Assembly (NCBI GenBank): GCA_951813075.1
Contig: OX638343.1
Location: 2,663,999 to 2,727,998, forward strand
Direction of reading: 5' to 3'
Length of the DNA stretch: 64,000 nucleotides
Origin: Arenicellales bacterium
Lineage (GTDB): Bacteria; Pseudomonadota; Gammaproteobacteria; Arenicellales; JAJDZL01
The notes under the pieces were generated by a model, which made no database searches, had not been told where the DNA came from, and saw nothing but the letters and a program-made list of their open reading frames with translations. Of this stretch, positions 1-8,143 are shown in pieces. Made by a program: the position numbers and the translations under genes. Position 1 is the first letter of the stretch. Each line of letters opens with the position of its first letter.

Positions 1-618
1 CCTAACGTCAAGAATGGGTTCGGATTCAGTGATAGCAGGAATTTCAACACTGCGAAAACCAAAGATCAGACAAACCAGCACCACCAACCCGAGGGCACCG
101 CAGAGCATTAGTGCGTGGTTCCAATCAACACCCGCAGTAATCAATACGATCACAACCGGTGCTGCGGTACTACCTATCTGACCGCAGAATGTGTGAACTG
201 AAAAAGCCTTGCCCAAGCTTGATTTGTTGACAGACCGGGTCAGAATTGAGTAGTCACATGGGTGATAAACCGCGTTGGCAACACCTGCAATCGCCATCAG
301 AATCAGATATGCATAGTAGGTATGAAATACCCCGAACAACACCAGTACGATGGATTCGACAGCTACCCCTGATATCAGAATCAGTCGGGCGCCATAGCGA
401 TCGACGATGAATCCAATCGGTGCCTGACAAATCAAGGTAGCTGCACTGAATACGGCATAGCCGATTCCTAGTTCTGTGTATCCAATTCCATAGACATCGT
501 AGAGAATTGGAAACATCAAGGGCAGCACTAGAAAATAAAAGTGCGAATAAAAGTGTGCAGCCCCGACGACGCCGACGATTTTCCATTCGCGCGGGTCCAA
601 ATTTCGTTTTTTGTTCAT
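1..618 (-). CDS. MFS transporter, N-terminal part (runs off left edge)
   Basis: The reverse strand is open from an ATG at 618 to the window edge (206 codons, no stop). The product starts MNKKRNLDPREW and then shows about five or six hydrophobic segments. After the second segment comes the typical major-facilitator loop with an RYGAR motif (sequence GFIVDRYGAR). This is a secondary transporter of the inner membrane; the C-terminal half is missing and the substrate cannot be told. It lies 18 bases downstream of the GTPase gene on the same strand and may be cotranscribed with it. The family call is firm, the substrate unknown. Confidence 0.85.
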   Translation of the reverse strand, partial: MNKKRNLDPREWKIVGVVGAAHFYSHFYFLVLPLMFPILYDVYGIGYTELGIGYAVFSAATLICQAPIGFIVDRYGARLILISGVAVESIVLVLFGVFHTYYAYLILMAIAGVANAVYHPCDYSILTRSVNKSSLGKAFSVHTFCGQIGSTAAPVVIVLITAGVDWNHALMLCGALGLVVLVCLIFGFRSVEIPAITESEPILDVR

Positions 619-636
619 AGGAATTCGGTGTTCTGA

Positions 637-1662
637 CTACTTGACGTGCAGTTCGACGATATCAAGATCATGAAGGACGTGATCTGGCCCCACCTGTTGT
701 CCGTCAAAAACATGCTCACCCCAGATTTTCGCAAAACGAAACGACTGTGCGAATTCCTTGTGAACCTGCCGCGCCACATCCGCTACGGTACCGCCAGCGA
801 TCAACGTAAATGGTCTCTCGGTATCTGCAGACTTGCCTGGAACCTTGGTGTAAACCCTGACGATCTTCATTTTTTCAAACAACATGCGCGAGAGTGCATC
901 AAGATTTTTACCGGTCTGCGCAGAAATCGCAATCGACGGAAAACTGTAACTTACCAGATCGTTAAGCGCATCAAGTTCTTCTGAACTGTCCGCCAGGTCA
1001 ATTTTATTGGCGACCAGTATAGTCGGAAGTTCGATACGAAAGGGGTCTACGAACTCCATGTCTTCATCCGAAACATCGCTCTCGGAATCTTCGAACCGAT
1101 CTTTGAGACTGATTTTTTTGCTTGCGAGTTGGCTGATGACGTGCTGAATGTGATCGATACACTCTGGATTCGTGATGTCAATGATCAAAAGAGCTGCGTC
1201 CGCGGGCTGGAGTGAATTGACGATCCACGGTTCAAAAAATTCTTCCGAAATTGGCGGCAGATCGATCAGTTGGATGTAAATATCCTCAAACGGCATCATA
1301 CCCGGTAAAGGTAGTTGGGTGGTAAACGGGTACGGCCCCACTTCCGACCGTGCTCCAGTCATGATGTGATGAAGCTGGGACTTACCAGAATTGGGCGGCC
1401 CCAGAAGTGCGATCTGGGCTGCGCCTTCCGGTCTCACCGAATATGATGGCCCGGTTCGGGCACCACTCTTCCTTGGCGCCGACAGTTCATCGGTAAGCTG
1501 TTTGATCCGGGTTTTGATGTCGCGTTGCAGGTGTTCAGTGCCTTTGTGCTTCGGTATTGTCCGCAGCATTTCCTTGAGGCACTGCAGTCGGTCTGCGGGC
1601 TCGCGCGCATCGCGAAATGCCTGTTCGGCTTTCTTGTACTCAGCAGTTACGTTCGTCGGCAT
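637..1662 (-). CDS. TGS-domain GTPase, DRG/Obg-like
   Basis: This 341-residue protein has a helical N-terminal region (about residues 1-70), a G domain with P-loop GPPNSGKS (88-95), an NKID G4 motif near residue 205 and a SAQTG G5-like motif, followed by a C-terminal TGS domain (about 275-341). This layout is that of DRG/Obg-type translation-associated GTPases. The G3 motif reads DLPP where DxxG is usual, so the switch II glycine is replaced by proline; hydrolysis may be altered. An acidic insertion (ESDVSDEDME) sits between G3 and G4. The ATG start at 1662 is the only sensible one. The role is inferred from family only; related proteins bind ribosomes. Confidence 0.8.
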   Translation of the reverse strand: MPTNVTAEYKKAEQAFRDAREPADRLQCLKEMLRTIPKHKGTEHLQRDIKTRIKQLTDELSAPRKSGARTGPSYSVRPEGAAQIALLGPPNSGKSQLHHIMTGARSEVGPYPFTTQLPLPGMMPFEDIYIQLIDLPPISEEFFEPWIVNSLQPADAALLIIDITNPECIDHIQHVISQLASKKISLKDRFEDSESDVSDEDMEFVDPFRIELPTILVANKIDLADSSEELDALNDLVSYSFPSIAISAQTGKNLDALSRMLFEKMKIVRVYTKVPGKSADTERPFTLIAGGTVADVARQVHKEFAQSFRFAKIWGEHVFDGQQVGPDHVLHDLDIVELHVK

Positions 1663-1695
1663 CGAATGATTTTAAGGCGCTTGGTTTTATGCTTC

Positions 1696-1701
1696 TATAA
1701 T
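1696..1701 (+). promoter_or_regulatory. Candidate -10 box of the SDR-lysW operon
   Basis: A perfect TATAAT lies 52 bases before the SDR start codon, in the divergent gap between the GTPase and SDR genes. No good -35 element is visible 17 bases upstream, so this is a weak promoter call from the -10 alone. Confidence 0.3.
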
Positions 1702-1753
1702 ACTCTGCCATCATGGTTTTCACAGCGATGGCCTGCGGACAACATTATCTCAA

Positions 1754-2452
1754 ATGACTGACAAGGTATTCCTGATTACCGGTGCTTCCAGTGGTATTGG
1801 TGCAGCAACGGCTCGCCAGGCATCACGGCGCGGATTCCGGGTTGTGCTCGCTGCCCGCAGGAAACACAAGCTCGATCAGTTGGTTGAGGAACTCGGCGGT
1901 CCTGAGCGTGCTCTTGCTGTGCAATGTGATGTCACCGAGTGGGGTGATCAGCAGGAAATGATCGGTCACACGCTCGACAGTTTCGGGCAGATTGATGTCA
2001 TTTTGGCGAACGCCGGCGTTTTTCGATCAGTAGGCGGGTTTGTCGAAGGCAATCCGGATCACTGGAAAGAGATGATCCTGACGAACGTCTACGGTGCTGG
2101 ATTGACTCTGAGGGCCGGACTTGTGGCACTGAAAAGAAGTAAGGGGCATATTTTGCTGCTTGGTTCCGCTGCTGGCCGAAGACCCATTGCAGGATCCATG
2201 TACGGAGCTACCAAGTGGGCGGTGACCGGAATGGGTCACAATCTGAGAGAGGAACTTCGCGGAACCGGGATTCGCGTGACAATTGTCGAACCTGGTGTGA
2301 CGCAGACTGAATTGTTTTCAGAGAGAAGATCAAATGCCATGGAAGTCGAAGATGTCGCAGGTGCAATTCTTTTCGCGGTTGAACAGCATCCTCGGGTCGA
2401 CATGCATGAGATTTTGATGTATCCGACACCTCAACAGGAATCGGAATCTTAG
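1754..2452 (+). CDS. Short-chain dehydrogenase/reductase (SDR)
   Basis: A 232-residue classical SDR: the cofactor-binding motif TGASSGIG is at 9-16, an NNAG-like ANAG at 85-88, and the catalytic triad is Ser138, Tyr150 and Lys154 (YGATK). It catalyses NAD(P)-dependent oxidation or reduction of an alcohol/carbonyl; Arg residues at 35-37 after the second beta strand favour NADPH. It starts with ATG and ends 37 bases before lysW, so it is the first gene of the carrier-protein operon. That suggests, but does not prove, that it works on the product of that pathway. Confidence 0.85.
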   Translation: MTDKVFLITGASSGIGAATARQASRRGFRVVLAARRKHKLDQLVEELGGPERALAVQCDVTEWGDQQEMIGHTLDSFGQIDVILANAGVFRSVGGFVEGNPDHWKEMILTNVYGAGLTLRAGLVALKRSKGHILLLGSAAGRRPIAGSMYGATKWAVTGMGHNLREELRGTGIRVTIVEPGVTQTELFSERRSNAMEVEDVAGAILFAVEQHPRVDMHEILMYPTPQQESES

Positions 2453-2489
2453 TTTAGTTTGACAAACTGGTTGAATTGGGAGAAACGAA

Positions 2490-2654
2490 ATGACGGAATG
2501 TCCCGTGTGCGCACTGGAAATTGAATTCGCGGAGGATACGATCGAGGGCGAGCTCATTGAGTGTGATGACTGCGGTACTGAATTGGAAGTGATCAGCGTA
2601 GACCCGGATGCAGTCGAGGAGGCACCGGAAACTGATGAGGACTGGGGACAGTGA
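2490..2654 (+). CDS. lysW: LysW-type amino-group carrier protein, C-terminal Gln
   Basis: A 54-residue acidic protein, too short for usual ORF finding. It has two zinc-binding Cys pairs (Cys4/Cys7 and Cys25/Cys28), a strongly acidic second half and the C-terminus EDWGQ. Length and layout match LysW of Thermus, whose conserved EDWGE tail carries the substrate on the gamma-carboxyl of the terminal Glu54. Here codon 54 is CAG (Gln), followed directly by TGA. As encoded, the attachment carboxyl is therefore an amide, so the protein would need deamidation or another loading chemistry. The next genes (lysX, lysY, lysZ, lysJ) confirm the identity. AGAAACGA precedes the ATG, a weak ribosome site. Confidence 0.93.
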   Translation: MTECPVCALEIEFAEDTIEGELIECDDCGTELEVISVDPDAVEEAPETDEDWGQ

Positions 2655-2691
2655 GCATCGTTCAATCGAATTTGGCTGAAGAAGAGTTTGT

Positions 2692-3525
2692 GTGAAGGTT
2701 GGTTTTCTGCACTCCCTGATCCGGGTTGAAGAAAAACTGTTGCTCGCAGAGTTTCGCCGCCAGTCCGCTGATGTGCAGATGCTCGACGATCGCAATCTTA
2801 TATTCGACTTGGAACACTATCCGCGACTCGATGTCGTCCTGGAGCGATGTATCAACCATTCGCGCGCAGTCTATAGTCTGAAATTTCTTGAGGATGCCGG
2901 CATTCGCTGTATCAACAGCTCGTCTGTTGCAGCGATTTGTGGCGACAAGATCGACACCTCGATAGCGTTGGATCGAGTCGGTGTGGCACAGCCCCGAATC
3001 TGCGTGGCGTATTCGCACGAATCTGCCCTGGAAGCCATAGAGCAGATTGGCTATCCAGCGATACTCAAACCGATCGTCGGTTCGTGGGGCAGGTTGCTCT
3101 CGAAAGTCAATGACCGCGAGGCAGCCGAAGCCATTCTCGAACACAAGGAGCGACTGGGCAGCTATCAGCATTCGATCTTCTATATTCAGGAATATATCGA
3201 TAAGAAGGGACGCGATATCCGATCATTCGTTGTAGGTGACAATTGCATTGCAGCCATCTATCGAGAGTCCGCACATTGGATTACGAACACCGCTCGCGGC
3301 GCGGTCGCTTCGAATTGCCCGGTGACCGACGAGATTGCGAGTATCTCGCTGGCCGCAGCGCGAGCTGTCGGTGGTGGTATTCTCGCGGTTGATCTATTTG
3401 AGTCGGATCGCGGATTGCTCGTCAATGAAGTCAATTACACAATGGAGTTTCGTAACAGCATCGAGCCGACTGGTGTGAACATTCCTGAAAAAATTGTTCA
3501 ATATGTCATTTCTGGGAGCGGGTAG
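2692..3525 (+). CDS. lysX: LysX/ArgX-family LysW ligase (ATP-grasp)
   Basis: A 277-residue ATP-grasp enzyme of the RimK/LysX family. In known systems LysX joins the amino group of 2-aminoadipate (ArgX: glutamate) to the gamma-carboxyl of the LysW C-terminal Glu using ATP. Visible are the ATP-grasp signature around KPIVGSWGR, the central [11 protein letters not shown] segment and the metal-binding [11 protein letters not shown] near the C-terminus, all in the order seen in LysX. It starts with GTG, 37 bases after lysW. Whether it prefers aminoadipate, glutamate or another amino acid cannot be decided from the sequence. Confidence 0.92.
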   Translation: MKVGFLHSLIRVEEKLLLAEFRRQSADVQMLDDRNLIFDLEHYPRLDVVLERCINHSRAVYSLKFLEDAGIRCINSSSVAAICGDKIDTSIALDRVGVAQPRICVAYSHESALEAIEQIGYPAILKPIVGSWGRLLSKVNDREAAEAILEHKERLGSYQHSIFYIQEYIDKKGRDIRSFVVGDNCIAAIYRESAHWITNTARGAVASNCPVTDEIASISLAAARAVGGGILAVDLFESDRGLLVNEVNYTMEFRNSIEPTGVNIPEKIVQYVISGSG

Positions 3526-3534
3526 TCAGAAGTA

Positions 3535-4563
3535 ATGATTCGTGCATCAATCGTAGGCGGGTCCGGTTATACGGGAGGTGAGTTGATTCGTCTGCTGTCA
3601 GGACACGAGCAGGTCGAGATCAATCAAATAGCGTCCGCCAGCCGGGCCGGCAAACCTGTACATTCAGTCAACCCGAATCTGCGCAAGTCTGTCGCTGTCA
3701 AATTTTGTTCACCCGAGGAACTCACCGGGTGTGACGTGCTGTTTCTCTGCTTGCCTCACGGACGGGCGATGAACACAATTGATCACTACATGAATCTGGC
3801 ACCGAAAATTATCGATCTCGGCGGTGATTTTCGCTTTCTGAATGCGGAAGATTATGAACGCTGGTACGGTATGCCACATTCTCGACCTGAGTTGCTTGAG
3901 AAATTCTGTTATGGCATAGCGGAACTTCATCGAGATCGAATTGCAGAAACGGATTACGTCGCTTGTGCAGGTTGTAATGCAACTACGTTGATTCTTGGCG
4001 TATTGCCGGTTGTGCGTAATTTCAATGTCCAGTCAATTGTTGCAGAAGCGAAAGTAGGGTCGAGCGAAGGCGGAAGTCAGTCGAGCGATGGCAGCCATCA
4101 CCCCTTGCGACGCGGTGCAGTTCGATCTTATCGGCCGGTTGGACACAGGCATACAGGTGAGATGGTGCAGGAACTTGGGTTGAGCCGGATCAGTTTTTCC
4201 GCCACGTCGATTGAGATGGTAAGAGGAGTCGCGGTGACCGCACATCTATTTCTCAACGGTCACGTACCGCAGGAAAAGGAACTGTGGAAAGCCTACCGCA
4301 GTCAATACGCGCACGAACCGTTTGTCAGAATCGTCAAGGAACGTTCCGGTCTGCATCGATTGCCTGAACCGAAACACCTTGCCGGCACCAACTACTGCGA
4401 TGTGGGATTTGAATCGGATCCGGACGGTGGTCGAGTTGTCGTTATCAGCGCATTGGACAATTTGATGAAGGGCGCTGCAGGACAGGCGGTACAGAACATG
4501 AATATCATGTTCGGACTGCCGGAGTCCTCGGGTCTCGAATTTACTGGCCTGTTTCCTGTCTAG
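3535..4563 (+). CDS. lysY: LysW-aminoacyl-phosphate reductase (ArgC/LysY family)
   Basis: A 342-residue NADPH-dependent semialdehyde dehydrogenase. The Rossmann motif GGSGYTG is at 8-14, the catalytic Cys147 lies in CAGCNAT, and the active-site histidine region GSHHPLRRGA is conserved. LysY reduces the LysW-bound acyl phosphate made by LysZ to the semialdehyde; free ArgC does this on N-acetylglutamyl phosphate. It follows lysX by 9 bases. Next to lysW, the carrier-bound substrate is the likely one. Confidence 0.9.
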   Translation: MIRASIVGGSGYTGGELIRLLSGHEQVEINQIASASRAGKPVHSVNPNLRKSVAVKFCSPEELTGCDVLFLCLPHGRAMNTIDHYMNLAPKIIDLGGDFRFLNAEDYERWYGMPHSRPELLEKFCYGIAELHRDRIAETDYVACAGCNATTLILGVLPVVRNFNVQSIVAEAKVGSSEGGSQSSDGSHHPLRRGAVRSYRPVGHRHTGEMVQELGLSRISFSATSIEMVRGVAVTAHLFLNGHVPQEKELWKAYRSQYAHEPFVRIVKERSGLHRLPEPKHLAGTNYCDVGFESDPDGGRVVVISALDNLMKGAAGQAVQNMNIMFGLPESSGLEFTGLFPV

Positions 4564-4580
4564 TTGCCGGTGCGATCATA

Positions 4581-5219
4581 ATGTGCCGTTTGCTTTATCT
4601 TCATGCTGCGCATCCGGTCAGCATGAGAAACCACCTGGAACGGTTCGCGTTGACCGCCAAACTTAGCCAGGAGTATCAGGGCCACGGCTGGGGATGCGCG
4701 TGGATGAATTCCGGCCAGTGGAATTTCTATCACAGTCTCAAGCCGATCTGGGAGGACGACTTCGGACAGTTTATTGATTCCGATTATTTTCTGGCTCATG
4801 CAAGAAGTGCTTACCGCAACGAAGGCATTGCGATACAGAATAATATGCCGTTCACCGATGGTGACCGGGTGTTTATCTTCAACGGCGAGTTGCGCGGTGT
4901 ACGCATAAGAGAGGAAGGCAGGATCGGCGCCGAAAAGGTTTTCAATTTTGTACGGCGTCAAAACAGTGGCGATGCACTGGATGCAATTCAGACGGCTGTC
5001 CGCCTCCTGACCGATAAATCGAGATATGTCAGGGCAATGAATTTCATTATCGCCGACAAGCAGAACGCGTGGCTCAACAGCGAATTCAATGAGTTTCCGG
5101 AATATTTTCAAATGTACGAACAGCTACAAAATGGAGTTCACACTATCAGTTCAGCACCTTTTGAAGGTGAGTCCGGTTGGACGGTAATCGATAATCACAC
5201 GGCGCGGCGGGTTTTGTAA
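4581..5219 (+). CDS. Class II glutamine amidotransferase-like amidohydrolase
   Basis: A 212-residue protein beginning MCRLLYL, so Cys2 becomes the N-terminal nucleophile after Met removal (Ntn-hydrolase). Other class II glutaminase marks are HGWG (35-38), AHARSA (72-77), the oxyanion-hole FNGEL (100-104) and SSAPFEGE near 190-200. No synthetase domain is attached. The nearest families are the stand-alone YafJ/EgtC/DUG3-like enzymes; EgtC hydrolyses a gamma-glutamyl amide bond in ergothioneine synthesis. The gene sits 17 bases after lysY and 2 bases before lysZ, so it is embedded in the carrier-protein operon. Plausible jobs are deamidating the LysW C-terminal Gln to Glu, or cleaving product from the LysW gamma-glutamyl amide. 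Both are inference. Confidence 0.85.
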   Translation: MCRLLYLHAAHPVSMRNHLERFALTAKLSQEYQGHGWGCAWMNSGQWNFYHSLKPIWEDDFGQFIDSDYFLAHARSAYRNEGIAIQNNMPFTDGDRVFIFNGELRGVRIREEGRIGAEKVFNFVRRQNSGDALDAIQTAVRLLTDKSRYVRAMNFIIADKQNAWLNSEFNEFPEYFQMYEQLQNGVHTISSAPFEGESGWTVIDNHTARRVL

Positions 5220-5221
5220 GC

Positions 5222-6049
5222 ATGTCCGGCAAATCTTCCGATCAGTTCGATTATCATCCCATCATCGTCAAGGTTGGTGGAGGTTCTGCCATCAATATTG
5301 AAGGTTTGGTCCGTGATCTGGCCGACGAGACCGAACCTTTGATCATTGTTCTCGGTGCCAATGCGGTACGTGACGAGCTGGCTCGAAGACTCGATACACC
5401 GACGACGATGCTCCGCTCGGTTTCGGGATATGACAGCGTTTATTCGGACCGAAATGCGCTCGACGCGATCATGATGTCCTATTCGGGGCTTGTACGGAAT
5501 AGGTTTGTTGAAACCTGCCAGAAATTCGGAGTCAATGCGTTTGGAATAAGTGGACTCGATGGTCGAGTCATCGAAGGTCGGCGCAATCGCGGGATTCGCG
5601 TGCGGGAAGGTGGTAAGATACTGATTAAAAGGGATTTCTCGGGTAAACCAAAGCGGGTTGACAGTGAGTTGTTGAAACTGTTGATTGATCGCGGTCTGGT
5701 GCCGGTACTGAGTATTCCAATTTCGGACATGGATGGTACAGCACTGAATTCGGACAACGACAGCATCATCACAGTACTGCATCGTGAACTGCAATCGAAA
5801 AAGATATTTCAGTTTATTGAAGCACCGGGATTGCTTGCAGACCCGACTGATCCTTCTACACTGATTCACCATGTAGATGCATCCCGGCTTCACGAATACG
5901 AAGCAACAGCGACGGGTAGAATGAAACGAAAACTACTTGCCATCCGGCAACTGTTCGAACAGGGACATATGGAAGTCATCATATCGGACGGTCGCTCTGA
6001 AACACCGTACCAGGACGCGACTGCAGGTAAAGGCACGATAATTCGATGA
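5222..6049 (+). CDS. lysZ: LysW-aminoadipate/glutamate kinase (ArgB/LysZ family)
   Basis: A 275-residue amino-acid kinase: N-terminal KVGGGSA phosphate-binding loop (about 16-22), a substrate loop around GISGLDG, and a C-terminal GRMKRKL segment with the Lys that contacts ATP phosphates. LysZ phosphorylates the side-chain carboxyl of the LysW-bound amino acid. It starts only 2 bases after the amidohydrolase stop, which argues for translational coupling of the two. The family is certain; the carrier-bound substrate follows from lysW in the operon. Confidence 0.9.
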   Translation: MSGKSSDQFDYHPIIVKVGGGSAINIEGLVRDLADETEPLIIVLGANAVRDELARRLDTPTTMLRSVSGYDSVYSDRNALDAIMMSYSGLVRNRFVETCQKFGVNAFGISGLDGRVIEGRRNRGIRVREGGKILIKRDFSGKPKRVDSELLKLLIDRGLVPVLSIPISDMDGTALNSDNDSIITVLHRELQSKKIFQFIEAPGLLADPTDPSTLIHHVDASRLHEYEATATGRMKRKLLAIRQLFEQGHMEVIISDGRSETPYQDATAGKGTIIR

Positions 6050-6065
6050 TGGAGAAATAACGAAT

Positions 6066-7226
6066 ATGAAAATCTCGGAACTTGAAACTTCGCTTGGCAC
6101 TGGCTCGTATGCAAGCCGCGACATCACTTTGGTCAAGGGATCCGGTGCGACGGTTTGGGACGATTCTGGTAAGCAGTACATCGACTGCACCGCTGGGATC
6201 GGTGTCGCAAATATCGGTCATTGCCATCCCGAACTGGTCGACGCAATCCACACACAAGCCGGAACTATCATGGCAGTTGCCAATGCATTCGCCAATGATG
6301 TCAGAGTGCGTTGCATGGAGAAACTCATATCAATCAGTCCATCCGGACTGGACCGTGTTTTTCTTTGCAATTCAGGTACCGAGAGTATGGAAGCCGCGAT
6401 CAAATTCGCGCGTCAGTCAACCGGTCGAAAATCAGTGGTCAGCACCATGCGCGGGTTTCATGGACGAAGTCTGGGTGCGTTGAGCGCGACGCACAGGAAG
6501 GAGTATCAGGATCCGTTTGCACCCCTTGTGCCTGGATTTGTCGCAGTGCCATTCAATCGTGCGGAAGCAATGGAAAAAGCAGTCGATACAGACACTGCAG
6601 CGGTCATTCTTGAATTAATTCAGGGTGAGGGTGGTGTACGTCCGGCAGATGCGGAGTATGTCTCAGCGGTCGAGCGAATTTGTCACGATTCAGGTGCTCT
6701 TTTGGTGATCGACGAGATTCAGACAGGATTTTGCAGAACCGGAAAGATGTTTGCTTGCGAGTACTTTGATCTAAAGCCGGACATTCTCTGCCTCGCCAAG
6801 GCAATGGCAGGTGGTGTACCGATGGGGGCGATACTTGTAAATCACAAGATTCAGACTGTGACTGGAACACATGGCAGCACGTTCGGCGGGAATCCACTTG
6901 CAAGCGCTGCCTGTTTGGCTGCGATTGATATCATGGAGAAAGAATCCCTCGCGCAACGCGCTGCAGAACTTGGCGATGCGTTGGTGAGCCGACTCAAGGA
7001 GCAAAACCTTCCGCTGATTCGAGAAATCAGGTACAAAGGCTTGATGATCGGGATCGAACTACGTCAGAAAGTCACACCGGTGCTTAGGGAACTGCAGCAA
7101 AACGGAATCCTTGCGCTACCAGCCGGGCAGACTGTACTTCGACTGCTTCCGCCGCTTGTGATTTCACATCAACAGTTGGATAGCGTGCTTGATGGGGTGA
7201 TTTCTGTCCTCGGGGCTCAGGGTTGA
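6066..7226 (+). CDS. lysJ: LysW-semialdehyde aminotransferase (ArgD/LysJ family)
   Basis: A 386-residue class III PLP aminotransferase. It shows [15 protein letters not shown] near the PLP phosphate site, [11 protein letters not shown], and the Schiff-base lysine Lys245 in [12 protein letters not shown]. LysJ turns the LysW-bound semialdehyde into the terminal amine (lysine or ornithine still on LysW). It follows lysZ by 16 bases with a GGAGA ribosome site. A LysK-type carboxypeptidase, which normally releases the product, does not follow. Confidence 0.9.
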   Translation: MKISELETSLGTGSYASRDITLVKGSGATVWDDSGKQYIDCTAGIGVANIGHCHPELVDAIHTQAGTIMAVANAFANDVRVRCMEKLISISPSGLDRVFLCNSGTESMEAAIKFARQSTGRKSVVSTMRGFHGRSLGALSATHRKEYQDPFAPLVPGFVAVPFNRAEAMEKAVDTDTAAVILELIQGEGGVRPADAEYVSAVERICHDSGALLVIDEIQTGFCRTGKMFACEYFDLKPDILCLAKAMAGGVPMGAILVNHKIQTVTGTHGSTFGGNPLASAACLAAIDIMEKESLAQRAAELGDALVSRLKEQNLPLIREIRYKGLMIGIELRQKVTPVLRELQQNGILALPAGQTVLRLLPPLVISHQQLDSVLDGVISVLGAQG

Positions 7227-7267
7227 TCCGATTCAGACCTGAGGCAGACGCAATCCGGTGATAGTAA

Positions 7268-8068
7268 GTGGAGGATCTGAAGGATCGCATAACGTCGGCC
7301 GCCGAAAAGGCAGCGGATATTGTTTACAGGTGCATACCCAGACCGGGTGTTTCAGGCGTTGAGTGGGGGACCTGTCGACTTGTTGCTCACCGCGGCTGTC
7401 ACGACTCCGGCAAGACCACATACGAAAATACACTCGATGCTTTTGAGGCTGCCTGTCAGGCTGGAATCTGGGGAATCGAGTTTGATGTCCAATGGACACG
7501 GGATCAGGTACCGGTCGTGATTCATGATACCGATACGTCGGGACTTCCCGGTTCCACGGCGGTTGAGATCGGTCGTACCGATTTCGATCAATTGCGCGAA
7601 CGCTGTCCGTTGGTGCCAAGACTTGACGAGGTCGTCGCGGAATTCGGCGGTAGAATCCATTTGATGGTTGAACTGAAAAGCGAAACATTGAATACTCATA
7701 TCCAACAGTCATTGAGTGAATATTTGCTCCACCTGGAGCCAATACGCGATTTTCACATCATGTCATTGGACGCGGCTCCACTTAGAGCACTTAGAGATAT
7801 TCCTGTCGATGCCAGATTGCTGATTGCGATCACCAACACCAAAGAAATGATGCGCGAAACACTAAGTGGCGGAATCGGTGGTCTGACCGGGCATTTCCTG
7901 TTGCTGAATCGTGCAATGCGCAAGGAACTCAATGCCAAAGGCATTCCTTGGGGGACTGGGTTCGTCAATTCTACAAACCTGCTCGCGCGTGAAGTCAGGT
8001 CCGGCGCGCGGTGGGTGTTTTCGGATGCTGCACAGCAAATCGCCGTCAAGTTGGACCAGCTGGCATGA
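7268..8068 (+). CDS. Glycerophosphodiester phosphodiesterase family protein
   Basis: A 266-residue GDPD-type TIM barrel. The N-terminal motif HRGCHDSGKTTYENT carries the catalytic His and Asn, and EFDVQWTRD and VIHDTD carry the metal and acid/base residues. Family members split glycerophosphodiesters to glycerol 3-phosphate and an alcohol. No signal peptide is evident, so it is probably cytoplasmic. It starts with GTG 41 bases after lysJ and may belong to the same transcript, but nothing links it to the carrier-protein pathway. Confidence 0.85.
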   Translation: MEDLKDRITSAAEKAADIVYRCIPRPGVSGVEWGTCRLVAHRGCHDSGKTTYENTLDAFEAACQAGIWGIEFDVQWTRDQVPVVIHDTDTSGLPGSTAVEIGRTDFDQLRERCPLVPRLDEVVAEFGGRIHLMVELKSETLNTHIQQSLSEYLLHLEPIRDFHIMSLDAAPLRALRDIPVDARLLIAITNTKEMMRETLSGGIGGLTGHFLLLNRAMRKELNAKGIPWGTGFVNSTNLLAREVRSGARWVFSDAAQQIAVKLDQLA

Positions 8069-8143
8069 GTATCATTAGGTATACCGATAATTGGATTGTG
8101 AATCGACTTTGAATGAAGTGGTTTTTCTGACGAGAGGAAGGTT

